Counted from the first letter of the stretch, positions 45,038 to 54,931 are shown. The stretch is 64,000 nucleotides of DNA from Mycolicibacterium celeriflavum (GCF_010731795.1 NZ_AP022591.1:2294001-2358000), one strand, 5' to 3'. The notes: generated by a model not told the origin, from the letters alone. A program made the numbers and translations.

Positions 45038-45693
45038 CAGGCCGACACCTCCTCTTTGTCCTTCTCGGTGTTCGCGCTGATGTAGCTGTTCAGCGCTTCC
45101 ACGCTGAACACCACGTCATCGGCCTTCAGCACGTCGTGGGTGTTGAGCTGATCGGGTGCGATCACGTGCACGCCGGGAAGGTTGCGCACGCTCTTGGCGC
45201 CCGTCTCGTCGGTCCGGCCGATCACGACCAGTACCTGCTTGCGATCTGTGAGCGTGGCAAGGAACGCCTTGGCGCTCTTGGTCGACGGCGTCTGGCCCTC
45301 GATCAGCTCGGTGACCGCGTGGATGCGGCCGTTGCGCGCCCGGTCCGACAGTGCCCCGCGCAGTGCGGCGCGGATCATCTTCTTCGGGGTGCGCTCGCTG
45401 TAGTCACGCGGCTTGGGGCCGTGCACGATGCCGCCGCCGGTGAACTGCGGCGCCCGGGTCGAGCCCTGGCGGGCGCGGCCGGTGCCCTTCTGCCGGTACG
45501 GCTTCTTGCCGCCGCCGGAAACCTCAGCACGCGTCTTGGTCGAGTGCGTGCCCTGCCGCGCCGCGGCCAGCTGCGCCGTCACCACCTGGTGCATCAACGC
45601 GATGTTCGCCTCGACATCGAAGAGGGCAGCCGGTAGTTCTATCGAGCCGTCCTTCGTACCGCCCGGTGTATGAACATCAATCTTGATAGTCAT
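45037..45693 (-). CDS. rplD: 50S ribosomal protein L4
   Basis: 218 residues. ATG at 45693 overlaps the rplC stop and gives [20 protein letters not shown]; the open frame upstream only covers rplC. The tunnel-lining loop [19 protein letters not shown] is intact. In E. coli L4 autoregulates S10; mycobacterial regulation is not visible. Confidence 0.97.
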   Translation of the reverse strand: MTIKIDVHTPGGTKDGSIELPAALFDVEANIALMHQVVTAQLAAARQGTHSTKTRAEVSGGGKKPYRQKGTGRARQGSTRAPQFTGGGIVHGPKPRDYSERTPKKMIRAALRGALSDRARNGRIHAVTELIEGQTPSTKSAKAFLATLTDRKQVLVVIGRTDETGAKSVRNLPGVHVIAPDQLNTHDVLKADDVVFSVEALNSYISANTEKDKEEVSA

Positions 45694-46346
45694 TACTTCT
45701 CGCCTCGCTTGATTGCGCTGCGGACCATCACGAGCCCGCCGTTGCGGCCGGGGATGGCGCCCTTGATGAGCAGTACGCCGTTCTCGGCATCGACCTTGTG
45801 CACCAGCAGGTTCTGCGTCGTCACTCGATCGTTGCCCATCCGCCCGGACATCCGGGTGCCCTTGAACACCCGGCCGGGGGTGGCGCAACCGCCGATGGAG
45901 CCGGGGCGACGGTGCACCGCCTGGGCACCGTGGCTGGCGCCCTGACCACGGAAGCCGTGGCGCTTCATCGTGCCGGCGAAGCCCTTGCCCTTGCTGGTGC
46001 CGGTCACGTCGACGTAGGTGCCGTCGGCGAAGATCTCGGCGGTCAGCTGCTGGCCGACCTCGTATTCAGCCGCGGCAGTCTCGTCATCGAGCCTCAGCTC
46101 CGCCAGATGCCGGCGCGGGTTGACCCCAGCGGCCGAATACTGGCCTGTCACAGGCTTGTTCACCTTGCGCGGGCTGATCTCGCCGTAGGCCAGCTGCACC
46201 GCGCTGTAGCCGTCACGCTCCGTCGTGCGGATGCGCGTCACAACATTGGGCCCGGCCTTGACGACCGTCACCGGCACGACCCGGTTGTTCTCGTCGAACA
46301 CCTGCGTCATGCCCAGCTTGGTGCCCAGAATTCCTTTTCTCGCCAT
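45693..46346 (-). CDS. rplC: 50S ribosomal protein L3
   Basis: 217 residues, [20 protein letters not shown] at the start and the L3 signature with [20 protein letters not shown]. Follows rpsJ by 16 bases. Normal length. Confidence 0.98.
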   Translation of the reverse strand: MARKGILGTKLGMTQVFDENNRVVPVTVVKAGPNVVTRIRTTERDGYSAVQLAYGEISPRKVNKPVTGQYSAAGVNPRRHLAELRLDDETAAAEYEVGQQLTAEIFADGTYVDVTGTSKGKGFAGTMKRHGFRGQGASHGAQAVHRRPGSIGGCATPGRVFKGTRMSGRMGNDRVTTQNLLVHKVDAENGVLLIKGAIPGRNGGLVMVRSAIKRGEK

Positions 46347-46362
46347 GGTTTTCTGGAATCTC

Positions 46363-46668
46363 CTACTGAATGTTGACGTCGACGCTGGCCGGCAGATCGA
46401 TGCGCATGAGCGCGTCGACGGTCTTCGGCGTTGGGTCGAGGATGTCGATCAGCCGCTTGTGGGTGCGCATCTCGAAGTGCTCCCGCGAGTCCTTGTACTT
46501 GTGCGGGGACCGGATGACGCAGTACACGTTCTTCTCGGTCGGCAGCGGCACCGGGCCGACCACGCTGGCGCCGGTTCTGGTGACCGTTTCCACGATCTTG
46601 CGCGCCGAGGCGTCAATGGCCTCGTGGTCGTAGGCCTTGAGCCTGATGCGGATCTTCTGTCCCGCCAC
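46363..46668 (-). CDS. rpsJ: 30S ribosomal protein S10
   Basis: 101 residues, [20 protein letters not shown] and the [20 protein letters not shown] region. First gene of the S10 operon; preceded by a long leader of about 250 bases if the promoter at 46925-46953 is used. Also NusE in transcription antitermination. Confidence 0.98.
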
Positions 46669-47031
46669 GCTTCTCCTACCTCACTCATACAGGGCCCGAA
46701 ATCGGGCCGCCGGCAATCGAGCCTCGCGCTGCTATGCCGCCGCTGTTCTTCTGTCTGTGGTCCACCGGTCCCCGCGGTCGGGTGTGTCGCCCGCACGCAC
46801 ACTCGTCCGCGGCGAAAATTCGTCACGATCGAGATTGGCACCGGATGCGCCCGGGTGGGCGCCGGTCGTATGCCCTGGCCACGCGGTCCGAACAGGCACC
46901 GTCTCAGCTCAAGGCAACCCGAACAGTATGCCTCAGAAAACGGCATGCTCCAAATCCCTGGCCACGGGAAACCCGGCGTTGCCGATGTCACCGTGCCGGC
47001 ATCATCTTACCGATGAGTAAGGTACTGACAC
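46669..47031. other. S10 leader and promoter region (363 bases, no gene)
   Basis: No coding sequence can be supported. The region contains a GGCCCGA-AA-TCGGGCC hairpin at 46693-46708, just upstream of rpsJ, and the candidate promoter at 46925-46953. A TAAGGT hexamer (47018-47023) lies just before the divergent DUF4442 gene. The long leader could host regulation, but no known riboswitch or protein-binding structure was recognised. Confidence 0.5.
46925..46953 (-). promoter_or_regulatory. Candidate promoter of the S10 ribosomal operon
   Basis: On the minus strand TTGGAG (46953-46948), a 17-base spacer and CATACT (46930-46925) fit a SigA-type promoter. Predicted start near 46918, giving a leader of about 250 bases before rpsJ. 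Confidence 0.5.
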
Positions 47032-47505
47032 ATGGCCGCCCCGACCTCGACATATCGCGCCTGGAAACGCCTGTCCGGAATGCCGGGCGGCAGCCGGGTG
47101 TTCTCGGCCGCGGTGATCGCGCGGGTGCCGTATTTCGCCTCCATCGTCCCGCACGTCGTACGGATGGAACCCGGCTACGCCGAGGTCACGGTGCCCAAGT
47201 GGTTCTTCGTTCACAACCACCTGCACACGGTGCATGCGATCGCGTCCTGCAACGCCGCCGAGATGGCGATGGGCATGTTGATGGAGGCGACCGTGCCGGC
47301 CAGCCACCGTTGGATCCCCAAGGCCATGCACGTCGAATATCTGGACAAGGCCACCACGTCGCTGCGCGCGCAGGCCCGCCTGGCACCGCCGGACTTCTCC
47401 TCCATCACCGACGGCACCGATGTGGTGGTGCCGGTGAGCGTGGTGGATCGGGCTGGCACCGAAGTCGTGCACGCGGACATCACGTGCTGGGTCACGCCCA
47501 CCTGA
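47032..47505 (+). CDS. DUF4442 hotdog-fold protein (PaaI thioesterase-like)
   Basis: 157 residues with a hotdog-fold outline: VVRMEPGYAEVTVPKWFFVHNHLHTVHAIASCNAAEMAMGM-type central helix region and HRWIPKAMHVEYLDKATTSL. DUF4442 proteins resemble acyl-CoA thioesterases but are mostly untested. No signal or membrane segments. It is divergent from the S10 operon and converges on the esterase gene, nine bases apart, so it is probably monocistronic. Confidence 0.8.
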   Translation: MAAPTSTYRAWKRLSGMPGGSRVFSAAVIARVPYFASIVPHVVRMEPGYAEVTVPKWFFVHNHLHTVHAIASCNAAEMAMGMLMEATVPASHRWIPKAMHVEYLDKATTSLRAQARLAPPDFSSITDGTDVVVPVSVVDRAGTEVVHADITCWVTPT

Positions 47506-47514
47506 TCGAAGCGC

Positions 47515-49092
47515 TCAGGCCGGCAGGCTCGCCCAGAACGCGCACTGATGTCGCTGTTCGAAGTCGGTGACGACGTGGCTGGCGTTCGGCTCCAACAACA
47601 TCCGCTCACCCGCCTGAGCTGTCGTGAGCTGCGGCCAATCCGGCCCGGGTGAACCGGTCGTCACGAACCGCGCCCAGTAGTCGATCATTTCGTCGGACAG
47701 CTGCTGTTGCGCGGGTTTCAGCGGTGGCGCGCCGCCGACGTCGAACAGGTACCGCAGCTCGAGCGAATGGGCGGCCCCGATGGGGAACGGCGCTGCACGC
47801 AACGGCTCGGGCGCCGGCGCGTCGTCGTCGCCGAACTCGTAGGCGTAGACGGGTTGGCCGGACAGTGCGTCGGCCATCCGGTCGGCGACGCAGGCGAACT
47901 CGGCCGCCGTCACGGCCGCCGAGTAGGCCAGTGCGACGTTGCCGCCGTACCGGTCGGGCGGGTAGCGCGCCGCAACGGCGGCCGCATGTGGCCCGAAGAC
48001 CTCGGCGAGCAGTTCCGGATAGTGGGCGGCGTCGAACGGGCGGCCGCGCAGAAACTGCAACGCTGCGAACAAGGCGAACTCGTCTTCGTTGGTGCCGATC
48101 ATCACCGGCACCCGAGTGGCCTTACCGCTGGTGATCGCGGTGAACGAATTCTCCGGCAGCGCAGGCGTTCCCGCCACCGGGCCGCTCACCCGTTCGGTCC
48201 CGAACCCGGCATACGTCAGCGGCGCCCGGAATCGGTCTGCGGGCAGCGAGCGAAGACACTGCGCGGCGACAAGCGGATCGGCGCATCCGATTCCGGCGGC
48301 GTAAGCGGCGCTGGCCTGCTGTGCGGCCGGCAGATCGTATTGCGCCTGACACGGCGCGCTCTGGATGATCGCCGCACTGAACAGACCCTCCGACCCCGGC
48401 GCGACGAGGTGGTCACACACCGCCATACCGCCCGCCGACTCCCCCGCGATCGTGACGTTGTCCGGATCGCCGCCGAATTCGGCGATGTTGTCGCGCACCC
48501 AGCGCAGCGCCGCCTGTTGGTCGGCCAACCCGTAGTTGCCGACGTCACCCTCGGAACCGAATGCGGGGTGGGCGAGGAAGCCGAGGGCGCCGAGGCGGTA
48601 GTTCATCGTGACGACGACGACACCGCGGCTTGCCAGCTCCCGCGCCCGGTAAATGTCGCCGCTGCCGTTCAGAAAGCTGCCGCCGTGGATCCACACCATC
48701 ACCGGCTTCGCATCGCTCGCGGGTGGCGGCGTCCAGACGTTGAGGGTCAGACAGTCCTCACTGGGCGGACGATGATCGACGTCCGAACTCGTGTCCTGGA
48801 TGCAGCGCGCACCGGGGCGGGTCGCGTCGCGGAATCCCGTCCAGGAGCCGACCGGTGCCGGTGGTCGCCACCGTAGCACGCCGACAGGCGCTGCGGCGTA
48901 AGGGATTCCGGCAAAGTACCGATGATCGGCGGCGACGGTTCCGCGGACCGCACCCGCAGCGGTCTGCACCACCCCGGGGTCGACGGGCACACCTTCGGCG
49001 GCCGTCTCCTTCCCGGCGCATCCCGCGAGCAGACCCGCGGCGGCGAGCAGCGCCGCGGTCGCCCGGATTCGACGGAGACATCGCGAGGGCAC
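47515..49092 (-). CDS. Type B carboxylesterase lipoprotein
   Basis: 525-residue alpha/beta hydrolase of the carboxylesterase/PnbA family. A lipoprotein signal (AALLAAAGLLAGC, lipobox Cys25) predicts anchoring to the outer face of the membrane. The oxyanion loop is MVWIHGGSFLNGSG, the nucleophile Ser is in VTIAGESAGGMAV, and the acid and His lie further on (TNEDEF, IGAAHSLELRYLFD). Divergent from a P450 gene across a strong palindrome, so both may be co-regulated. It would hydrolyse esters at the cell surface; the substrate is unknown. Confidence 0.9.
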   Translation of the reverse strand: MPSRCLRRIRATAALLAAAGLLAGCAGKETAAEGVPVDPGVVQTAAGAVRGTVAADHRYFAGIPYAAAPVGVLRWRPPAPVGSWTGFRDATRPGARCIQDTSSDVDHRPPSEDCLTLNVWTPPPASDAKPVMVWIHGGSFLNGSGDIYRARELASRGVVVVTMNYRLGALGFLAHPAFGSEGDVGNYGLADQQAALRWVRDNIAEFGGDPDNVTIAGESAGGMAVCDHLVAPGSEGLFSAAIIQSAPCQAQYDLPAAQQASAAYAAGIGCADPLVAAQCLRSLPADRFRAPLTYAGFGTERVSGPVAGTPALPENSFTAITSGKATRVPVMIGTNEDEFALFAALQFLRGRPFDAAHYPELLAEVFGPHAAAVAARYPPDRYGGNVALAYSAAVTAAEFACVADRMADALSGQPVYAYEFGDDDAPAPEPLRAAPFPIGAAHSLELRYLFDVGGAPPLKPAQQQLSDEMIDYWARFVTTGSPGPDWPQLTTAQAGERMLLEPNASHVVTDFEQRHQCAFWASLPA

Positions 49093-49161
49093 GAACGCCG
49101 AGCCTACTGAGCAACTTGGTCGCGGCCCTTTGCGACGTGGCGTCCGTCACATAGACTGTCG

Positions 49162-49179
49162 ACTTGACACGCGTCAAGT
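49162..49179. promoter_or_regulatory. Operator-like palindrome between esterase and P450 genes
   Basis: ACTTGAC-ACGC-GTCAAGT is a perfect 7-4-7 inverted repeat 31 bases before the P450 start. It also contains a TTGACA -35-like hexamer. Such palindromes are typical TetR targets in mycobacterial lipid genes; the TetR encoded after the P450 is the nearest candidate. Confidence 0.6.
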
Positions 49180-49210
49180 TCGCCACCAGCCCCGGTAGTG
49201 AGGAGCCCCG

Positions 49211-50461
49211 ATGAGCACCCCGACAATGGATGACGCCGCGAAGGTACTGGCCGACCCGAAGGGCTATGCCGACGACACGCGACTCCACGAGGCGCTGACC
49301 TACCTGCGGGCGAACAACCCGGTGGCGTGGGTCGACAACCCGCCATACCGGCCGTTCTGGGCGATCACCAAGCACGCCGACATCATGGCCATCGAGCGCG
49401 ACAACAACCTCTGGCTGTCCGAGCCGCGCCCGTTGCTCGCGACGGCCGAGGCCGATGACGTCCTGAAGGCGCAATTGGAGGCCGGTATCGGGCTGCGGAC
49501 GCTGATCCACATGGACGACCCGCACCACCGCAAAGTGCGTGCGATCGGCGCGGACTGGTTCCGCCCCAAGGCGATGCGTGCGCTGCAGGTCCGCGTCGAC
49601 GAACTGGCCAAACGCTATGTCGACAGGATGCGCGAGATCGGTCCGGAGTGCGACTTCGTCACCGAGATCGCGGTGAATTTCCCGCTTTACGTGATCATGT
49701 CGCTACTCGGCCTGCCCGAGGAGGACTTCCCGCGCATGCACATGCTCACCCAGGAGATGTTCGGCGGCGACGACGAGGAATTCCAGCGCGGCCAGACACC
49801 CGAGGACATGCTCGCGGTGCTCGCAGACTTCTTCAACTACTTCGCCGAGCTCACCGCCTCGCGCCGGGCGAACCCGACCGAGGACCTCGCCTCGGCGATC
49901 GCCAACGGCCGCATCGACGGTGAACCGCTGTCGGACATGGACACCGCGTCCTACTACGTGATCGTCGCCAGCGCGGGGCACGACACCACCAAGGACGCGA
50001 TCTCCGGCGGCCTGCACGCCCTGATCGAGAACCCCGGCGAACTGGACCGGCTGCGCCACGATCTGGACCTGATGCCGACGGCTGTGGAGGAGATGATCCG
50101 GTGGTCGACGCCGGTCAAGGAGTTCATGCGCACCGCGGCGGAAGACACCGAAGTCCGGGGCGTGAAGATCGCCAAGGGCGAATCCGCCTACCTCGCTTAC
50201 GTTTCCGGCAACCGAGACGAAGAGGTGTTCGATGAGCCGTTCCGCTTCGACGTCGGCCGCGATCCGAACAAGCATGTCTCGTTCGGCTACGGCGTGCACT
50301 TCTGTCTCGGTGCCGCGCTGGCACGGATGGAGATGAACAGCCTCTTCACCGAACTCATCCCCCGCCTGGAGTCGATCGAGTTGGCCGGCGCCCCCGAACT
50401 GACCGCCACCACCTTCGTCGGCGGCCTCAAACACCTCCCGATTCGCTACTCGCTGAGGTGA
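49211..50461 (+). CDS. Cytochrome P450
   Basis: 416-residue soluble bacterial P450. The heme-binding loop is HVSFGYGVHFCLGAALAR with the Cys thiolate. The I-helix proton-relay motif is ASAGHDTTKD and the K-helix ExxR is EEMIRWS. A GTGAGGAG site precedes the ATG. Family assignment (for example CYP189-like) cannot be made by eye. Redox partners are not encoded next to it, though a ferredoxin-reductase-like flavoprotein lies at 60.5 kb. It ends in a 35-base overlap with the convergent TetR gene. Confidence 0.94.
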   Translation: MSTPTMDDAAKVLADPKGYADDTRLHEALTYLRANNPVAWVDNPPYRPFWAITKHADIMAIERDNNLWLSEPRPLLATAEADDVLKAQLEAGIGLRTLIHMDDPHHRKVRAIGADWFRPKAMRALQVRVDELAKRYVDRMREIGPECDFVTEIAVNFPLYVIMSLLGLPEEDFPRMHMLTQEMFGGDDEEFQRGQTPEDMLAVLADFFNYFAELTASRRANPTEDLASAIANGRIDGEPLSDMDTASYYVIVASAGHDTTKDAISGGLHALIENPGELDRLRHDLDLMPTAVEEMIRWSTPVKEFMRTAAEDTEVRGVKIAKGESAYLAYVSGNRDEEVFDEPFRFDVGRDPNKHVSFGYGVHFCLGAALARMEMNSLFTELIPRLESIELAGAPELTATTFVGGLKHLPIRYSLR

Positions 50462-51080
50462 CACCTCCCGCCTTCTTGGCGTGGGTGGCCAAAAAGCCGT
50501 CGACGGCCGCCTCGGCGCACGCGCGGTAGTCGAAATCGGCCACGGTGGACAGCTTGCCGAGAATCAACGGGCCGATGAGCAACGCGATGGCCTGCATGCG
50601 ATCGACCTCCTCGAGTTCCTCGGCCGCCTGCGCGCTGTCGAGGATCGCATCGAACGGCATCGAGTACAGCTGGATGATGCGCGTACGCAGAGTCCCGGCG
50701 GCGTCCGAACCCGGTTGCTGCGCTTGAGGATATGTGTCGACATCGGGTCCGGAGGCCATCCACGTCATGGCCGTGATCATCGCGGGCACTTCGGCGATCG
50801 ACTCCGCCCAGCCCCACACCACCGCGATCAACCGATCCCGCAGACTGCCTTCGGCGGGTGGCATCGGCGCCGGGTTGAGCAGGCTCATGAACGCCGCGGC
50901 CATCAGGTCGTTGGCGCTGGTGAAGTGGCGATACAACGTGGCCCGTGCCACGTTGGCGGTCCGGGTCACCGCGTCGATCGTGACGGCGTTGGGTCCCCCG
51001 GACCGCAGCAACGTCGTCGCAGCGTCGAGCAGGCGGGCCCGCGAGCGGGCCGGCCGCGGATCAGTACTCCCGCCACTCAT
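50427..51080 (-). CDS. TetR-family transcriptional regulator
   Basis: 217 residues. The HTH (RARLLDAATTLLRSGGPNAV, TIDAVTRTANVARATLYRHFTS) is followed by a TetR_C domain. ATG at 51080 follows a GGAGGGGA site. Its 3' end overlaps the end of the P450 gene by 35 bases on the opposite strand, an unusual antisense overlap. Likely target is the P450/esterase palindrome, but this is inference. It lies downstream of mftG on the same strand with 173 bases between. Confidence 0.88.
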   Translation of the reverse strand: MSGGSTDPRPARSRARLLDAATTLLRSGGPNAVTIDAVTRTANVARATLYRHFTSANDLMAAAFMSLLNPAPMPPAEGSLRDRLIAVVWGWAESIAEVPAMITAMTWMASGPDVDTYPQAQQPGSDAAGTLRTRIIQLYSMPFDAILDSAQAAEELEEVDRMQAIALLIGPLILGKLSTVADFDYRACAEAAVDGFLATHAKKAGGVTSASSESGGV

Positions 51081-51253
51081 CGTTGGATTCCCCTCCACAT
51101 CGGACCGTTGATCTCGACAGTTGTCCACCGAAGGACGGCAGTGCCCGATGGTCAGCGTCCTCGTCCGGCTCGTTCAGGATATCGACGCCTTGTGGTTGCG
51201 AGTGCTGTCCATCGTCCTGGCCTCCGTCGCGGGTTCGCCGCGTTGGCCTGGCG

Positions 51254-52738
51254 TCAGACGACGAATCCGGCCGCCCGGTGTCCCAGCATGACGATGGTCG
51301 CGTGCGGGCCGCGACTGGGGATCGCGGGTAACACGGACCCGTCGACCACCCACAACCGGTCGACGCCCCGCACGCCGCACCGCGAATCGACGACCGCCGC
51401 CTCGTCGCCGTCGGCGCCCATCGGGGCGGTACCCGAGAGGTGCTGCGACGTCGACCATGACACCGGGCCGAGTTCTGTTGTCGGGCTGATGAGCTCACGA
51501 GCCAGTTCGGTTCCAGATTGCAGCTTCGCGATGTCGTCGGGCTCGGTGTCGTAACGATGCTCGATGGCAGGAGGGATATCGGCGTCGGCGGTCACGATCC
51601 TCACCCGTCCCCGCGACTTCGGCCGCATCAACGTCACCCCGATGTGGGGATGGTCTCCGGGATCGTCCCGGCGGCCGCTGACCATCGCACCGAAACCCGC
51701 TGTGTATGGCCGGATCTCGAGAGAATCCTCGGTAGTCAGAACCGCCTCCAGCGGGGGCAGTCCGTGAGTCTCCGACCAACTCACCGGCAGCACCCATTCC
51801 GGGTGGTCCGACGTTTGTGTGCCGACCGGCAGATCGACGATCACCGGTATTCCCGCCGCTGCCAGAACGTCTTTCGGTCCGAGGCCAGACAGCATCAGAA
51901 GATGAGCCGAGCCGATTGCGCCTGCACACAAGACGATTCGGTCGGCGTCGAGGTCGACGGCGCCTTGCGGGCCCAAGCAACTCACGCCGACTGCGCGGCC
52001 TGCGACGATCCTGATTCGCAGGACGCGGGTATTGGCGAGCAGTGTGAGGTTTGCCCGGTCCATCGCGGGTTGCAGATGTGCATCGCCGGGACCGACGCGG
52101 GCGCCCTGGTGGATGTTCAGCGGCACCGCTCCCACTCCGGGGCGAAGCGGCGCCTCGGGCGTGGAACCGTTGAGGTCGTCGATCCACGGATGGCCCGCGT
52201 CGGTGGCCGCTTTGACGAAAGATGCTGTGCACCCATCGAATTCGGCCACCCGCCGAACCAGTATCGGACCTTCCGATCCATGTAACGCGTTGTCGAAGTC
52301 GAGATCGGTTTCGATGGCGCGGAAATGCGGCAGCACTTCAGGCCATGACCACTCCGGGAGTCCCCAGGCGTCGAAGTCCGACGGCAGTCCTCGGCAGAAG
52401 TAGCCGCCGTTGACCGCCCCGGATCCCCCCACCACGGCGCCGCGCATGATCTGCGCATGCCGTGGCGGGTCGACGGTCAGCGTGGTCGGAAACCGTCGCA
52501 CCACCGAACTGGCGGCGCCGATCGGTAGCCGCAACCCGTCGCTGATCTGGGTCAGCACCCGAGGGTCCGACGGTCCGGGGCCGGTTTCGACGACGGTGAC
52601 AACGCACGAGGGGTCGGCGGAGAGTCGCTCGGCCAGAACGGAACCGGCGCTGCCGGCACCGACGATCAGGACGTCACTGCGCACGCGAGGAGCAAAGGAA
52701 GCACTGCGTACGGGAGGAGCAAAAGATTCACTGCGCAC
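51254..52738 (-). CDS. mftG: Mycofactocin-associated GMC oxidoreductase MftG
   Basis: 494-residue FAD-dependent GMC-family protein. FAD motif VLIVGAGSAGSVLAERLSAD starts near residue 23, GGSGAVNGGYFCRG is the second GMC signature, and the C-terminus has the His-containing STSQHLSGTAPMGADG. Reported to pass electrons from reduced mycofactocin towards respiration. The first 20 residues are a tandem nine-residue repeat (RSESFAPPV / RSASFAPRV), so the functional start may be the GTG just before RSDVLIVG. It follows mftF by 15 bases. Confidence 0.93.
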   Translation of the reverse strand: MRSESFAPPVRSASFAPRVRSDVLIVGAGSAGSVLAERLSADPSCVVTVVETGPGPSDPRVLTQISDGLRLPIGAASSVVRRFPTTLTVDPPRHAQIMRGAVVGGSGAVNGGYFCRGLPSDFDAWGLPEWSWPEVLPHFRAIETDLDFDNALHGSEGPILVRRVAEFDGCTASFVKAATDAGHPWIDDLNGSTPEAPLRPGVGAVPLNIHQGARVGPGDAHLQPAMDRANLTLLANTRVLRIRIVAGRAVGVSCLGPQGAVDLDADRIVLCAGAIGSAHLLMLSGLGPKDVLAAAGIPVIVDLPVGTQTSDHPEWVLPVSWSETHGLPPLEAVLTTEDSLEIRPYTAGFGAMVSGRRDDPGDHPHIGVTLMRPKSRGRVRIVTADADIPPAIEHRYDTEPDDIAKLQSGTELARELISPTTELGPVSWSTSQHLSGTAPMGADGDEAAVVDSRCGVRGVDRLWVVDGSVLPAIPSRGPHATIVMLGHRAAGFVV

Positions 52739-52747
52739 CCGAAGAGC
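52676..52747. repeat. 27-base tandem repeat at the start of mftG
   Basis: Two full copies (52676-52702, 52703-52729) and a partial third share ACTGCG.AC.CGA.GAGCAAA. They encode the nine-residue N-terminal repeat of MftG, and a potential GTG start occurs in the third (distal) and first units. This looks like a local duplication that lengthened the N-terminus. Confidence 0.7.
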
Positions 52748-52753
52748 GTCGTT

Positions 52754-54166
52754 TCAGGTCCGGATCTGGGGTTTGAGCGCGCCGAGATCTCGCTCGCGGA
52801 CCACACCGGCCCACAGCCCAGTGCCGTAGGCGATGTCATCGAGGCGTTTGAGCACGATGTAGGCGAGCAGTCCGACCCGCGGGGTGTCGTCCTCGGCGTT
52901 GCCGTTACGGGTCAACCAGTCGACGACGCCTTCGACGACCGCGGCCAATAGCACCACCTGCCGGCACCGCCTGGACAGCAGCGCGGCGATCAGCGCGAGG
53001 GGCCAGTAGTGCCGACAGATCGCCGAGGCGAGCTGCATGGCGGCGGACCACAGTCCGTGTGCCGTTACCACCGCGACGTCCCTGGGCTCGGTCGCGACGC
53101 TGGACAGCGACTTGGCGATGCGGCGGCCGGTGACGGTCGCGACGATGATCGAGGCCAGATATCCGATCGACGAACCCATCGCCATCAGCATCCACGCCAG
53201 CAGCGTCCAGCCCGAGATCACCAGCGGTGCGGTCTTGCCGGGATGCCGGACCGCCAGCGGCGCGGCGGCTTCGCCGTAGAAAGACCTGCGCGAGAACCAC
53301 TCTCGCAGTTGCGTGCGATGGTCGTGCGCGACCAGCGCCACGGGTTCGTAGCGCAGACGCGCCCCCGACTCGATGAGGCGCCAGCACAGATCGACGTCTT
53401 CGCCCGACCTCAGCGACTCGTCGAAGCCGCCGACCTCGCTGAGCATGGATCGGCGGCAGATGATCGCGGCACTGGGGACGTAGGACACGGTGCCGTACGG
53501 CATCACCGGGGCCTCCCGCAGACCGAGGTCGAGCGACGACCGCACCGCCTCGTATCGGGCGACCAGGTTCTCGGGTTCGCGCAGGCCGACGATGCGGGGC
53601 GCCACCAGCCCCACGGCGGGATCGCAGAAGTGGCCGAGCAACGCCTCCAGCCATCCGCGCCGCGGCACGACATCGCTGTCCAGGAAGGCAACGAAGTTGG
53701 TGTTACACGCCGCCAGACCGGTGTTGCGGGCGGCCGCTGGTCCTCTGCTGCGGTCGTGGCGAAGCACCAGCACGTCGCCGTGCAGATCTGTGAAGTCGGA
53801 CCGCTCGAGCGGGGTGGCCGAGCCGTCGTCGACGACGACGACCCGAAGGCGGCGCACTGCGGTAAGCAGCCGTCGCACACCAGAAGCATTGTCGCGCACC
53901 GGTATTACCACGGTGACGTCTCGGTGGGACGGGCCGCTGGCGGGCCGCGGATGTGCCACGGTGGCATCGAGCAGCGCGCGGGCCAACTGCGCGCTGACGG
54001 CGTCGTGCACTTCGAGCCGGCCGCCGGTCAGCATGGTCTGCGCGGCGGGCGCCAGGCGCAGGAGTCGGGTCGGGGAACCACCGAGCAGGGCGGACCCTTC
54101 ACCGAGCACCTTCACCCGGCGATCGACCTGGACGGCGAAGCCGTCGGGTAGCCGCGGTCCCGTCAT
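52754..54166 (-). CDS. mftF: Mycofactocin glycosyltransferase MftF
   Basis: 470 residues. A short N-terminal PqqD-like region leads to a GT2 domain ([21 protein letters not shown], metal-binding DSD in [20 protein letters not shown], and [13 protein letters not shown] acceptor motif [11 protein letters not shown]). Two or three hydrophobic segments follow ([20 protein letters not shown]). It adds a beta-1,4-glucan chain to (pre)mycofactocin. The start overlaps the mftE stop (ATGA). Confidence 0.94.
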   Translation of the reverse strand: MTGPRLPDGFAVQVDRRVKVLGEGSALLGGSPTRLLRLAPAAQTMLTGGRLEVHDAVSAQLARALLDATVAHPRPASGPSHRDVTVVIPVRDNASGVRRLLTAVRRLRVVVVDDGSATPLERSDFTDLHGDVLVLRHDRSRGPAAARNTGLAACNTNFVAFLDSDVVPRRGWLEALLGHFCDPAVGLVAPRIVGLREPENLVARYEAVRSSLDLGLREAPVMPYGTVSYVPSAAIICRRSMLSEVGGFDESLRSGEDVDLCWRLIESGARLRYEPVALVAHDHRTQLREWFSRRSFYGEAAAPLAVRHPGKTAPLVISGWTLLAWMLMAMGSSIGYLASIIVATVTGRRIAKSLSSVATEPRDVAVVTAHGLWSAAMQLASAICRHYWPLALIAALLSRRCRQVVLLAAVVEGVVDWLTRNGNAEDDTPRVGLLAYIVLKRLDDIAYGTGLWAGVVRERDLGALKPQIRT

Positions 54167-54906
54167 GTCAACATCCCGTCGCGGTCAGGTACCCAGCGCG
54201 TGATCCGCCGCAAGCATGCCTCGACCATATCGGGAAAGATCCGCGCGCCGTCTTCCTCCGTCGCGGTGGTGGGGTCGCCGAGCACGCCGACCTCGCTCAC
54301 CGCGGCGACACCTGCCCGTCGCAGTTCGGGAATGAGTTCGCGAAGGGGGGAGACATTGCCGGGCACCGTTTCGTGGACCCGGACATCCTGCGGCGAAATA
54401 TGTAGCAATACAGACGTTTCGGTGTGCCCGGCGTGCGCATCGGCGCCCGCCACGGTGCACGAGCACCACACTGCGTCCCGGCCCTCGTAGCGCAGCAAAG
54501 CCGTCGCGGCCGCCAGCGCCTCCACATTGCCGCCGTGACCGTTGACGAAGACCAGCCGCGACGCCCACCGTGAGGCGGACCGCCCGTACTCCACCAGCAA
54601 CAGCCGCAACGCAGACGTCCCGATCGAGACGGTGCCGCTGAACTCCTCGTGCTCGCCGCTCGCGCCGTAGCCGATCGCAGGCGCGACCATCCAGTTCAAT
54701 TCATCGCGGCCGACCAGTTGGTCAGCAACGGCTCGAGCGACGGCCGTCGCGATTCTGGTGTCGGTGTCCAGCGGTAGATGTGGACCGTGCTGCTCGGTGG
54801 AGCCGACTGGGACGAGCAGCGCTGACGGGGTGCTCTGCAGCTGCTTCGACGTCGCATTCGCGAGCTCGCTGACAGATGGCACCCGCCGATGGTAGGCCGA
54901 ATTCAC
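54163..54906 (-). CDS. mftE: Mycofactocin precursor peptidase MftE (creatininase family)
   Basis: 247-residue metallopeptidase of the creatininase fold. Metal ligands lie in [17 protein letters not shown] and in the [12 protein letters not shown] loop, with a later Glu in [11 protein letters not shown]. It cleaves the processed C-terminal Val-Tyr dipeptide from MftA to release AHDP. The N-terminus MNSAYHRRV matches the M. tuberculosis protein (MNSSYHRRV), supporting this start. A palindrome-bearing gap of 131 bases separates it from mftD. Confidence 0.95.
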   Translation of the reverse strand: MNSAYHRRVPSVSELANATSKQLQSTPSALLVPVGSTEQHGPHLPLDTDTRIATAVARAVADQLVGRDELNWMVAPAIGYGASGEHEEFSGTVSIGTSALRLLLVEYGRSASRWASRLVFVNGHGGNVEALAAATALLRYEGRDAVWCSCTVAGADAHAGHTETSVLLHISPQDVRVHETVPGNVSPLRELIPELRRAGVAAVSEVGVLGDPTTATEEDGARIFPDMVEACLRRITRWVPDRDGMLT

Positions 54907-54912
54907 CTGTCG

Positions 54913-54931
54913 TGCGCCAATTGTTGGCGCA
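54913..54931. promoter_or_regulatory. Palindrome TGCGCCAA-TTG-TTGGCGCA between mftD and mftE
   Basis: Perfect eight-base arms with a three-base centre, just upstream of the mftE start and inside the mft operon. It could be an internal operator, a processing hairpin or a partial terminator that lowers mftEFG relative to mftABCD. There is no U tract. Confidence 0.4.
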
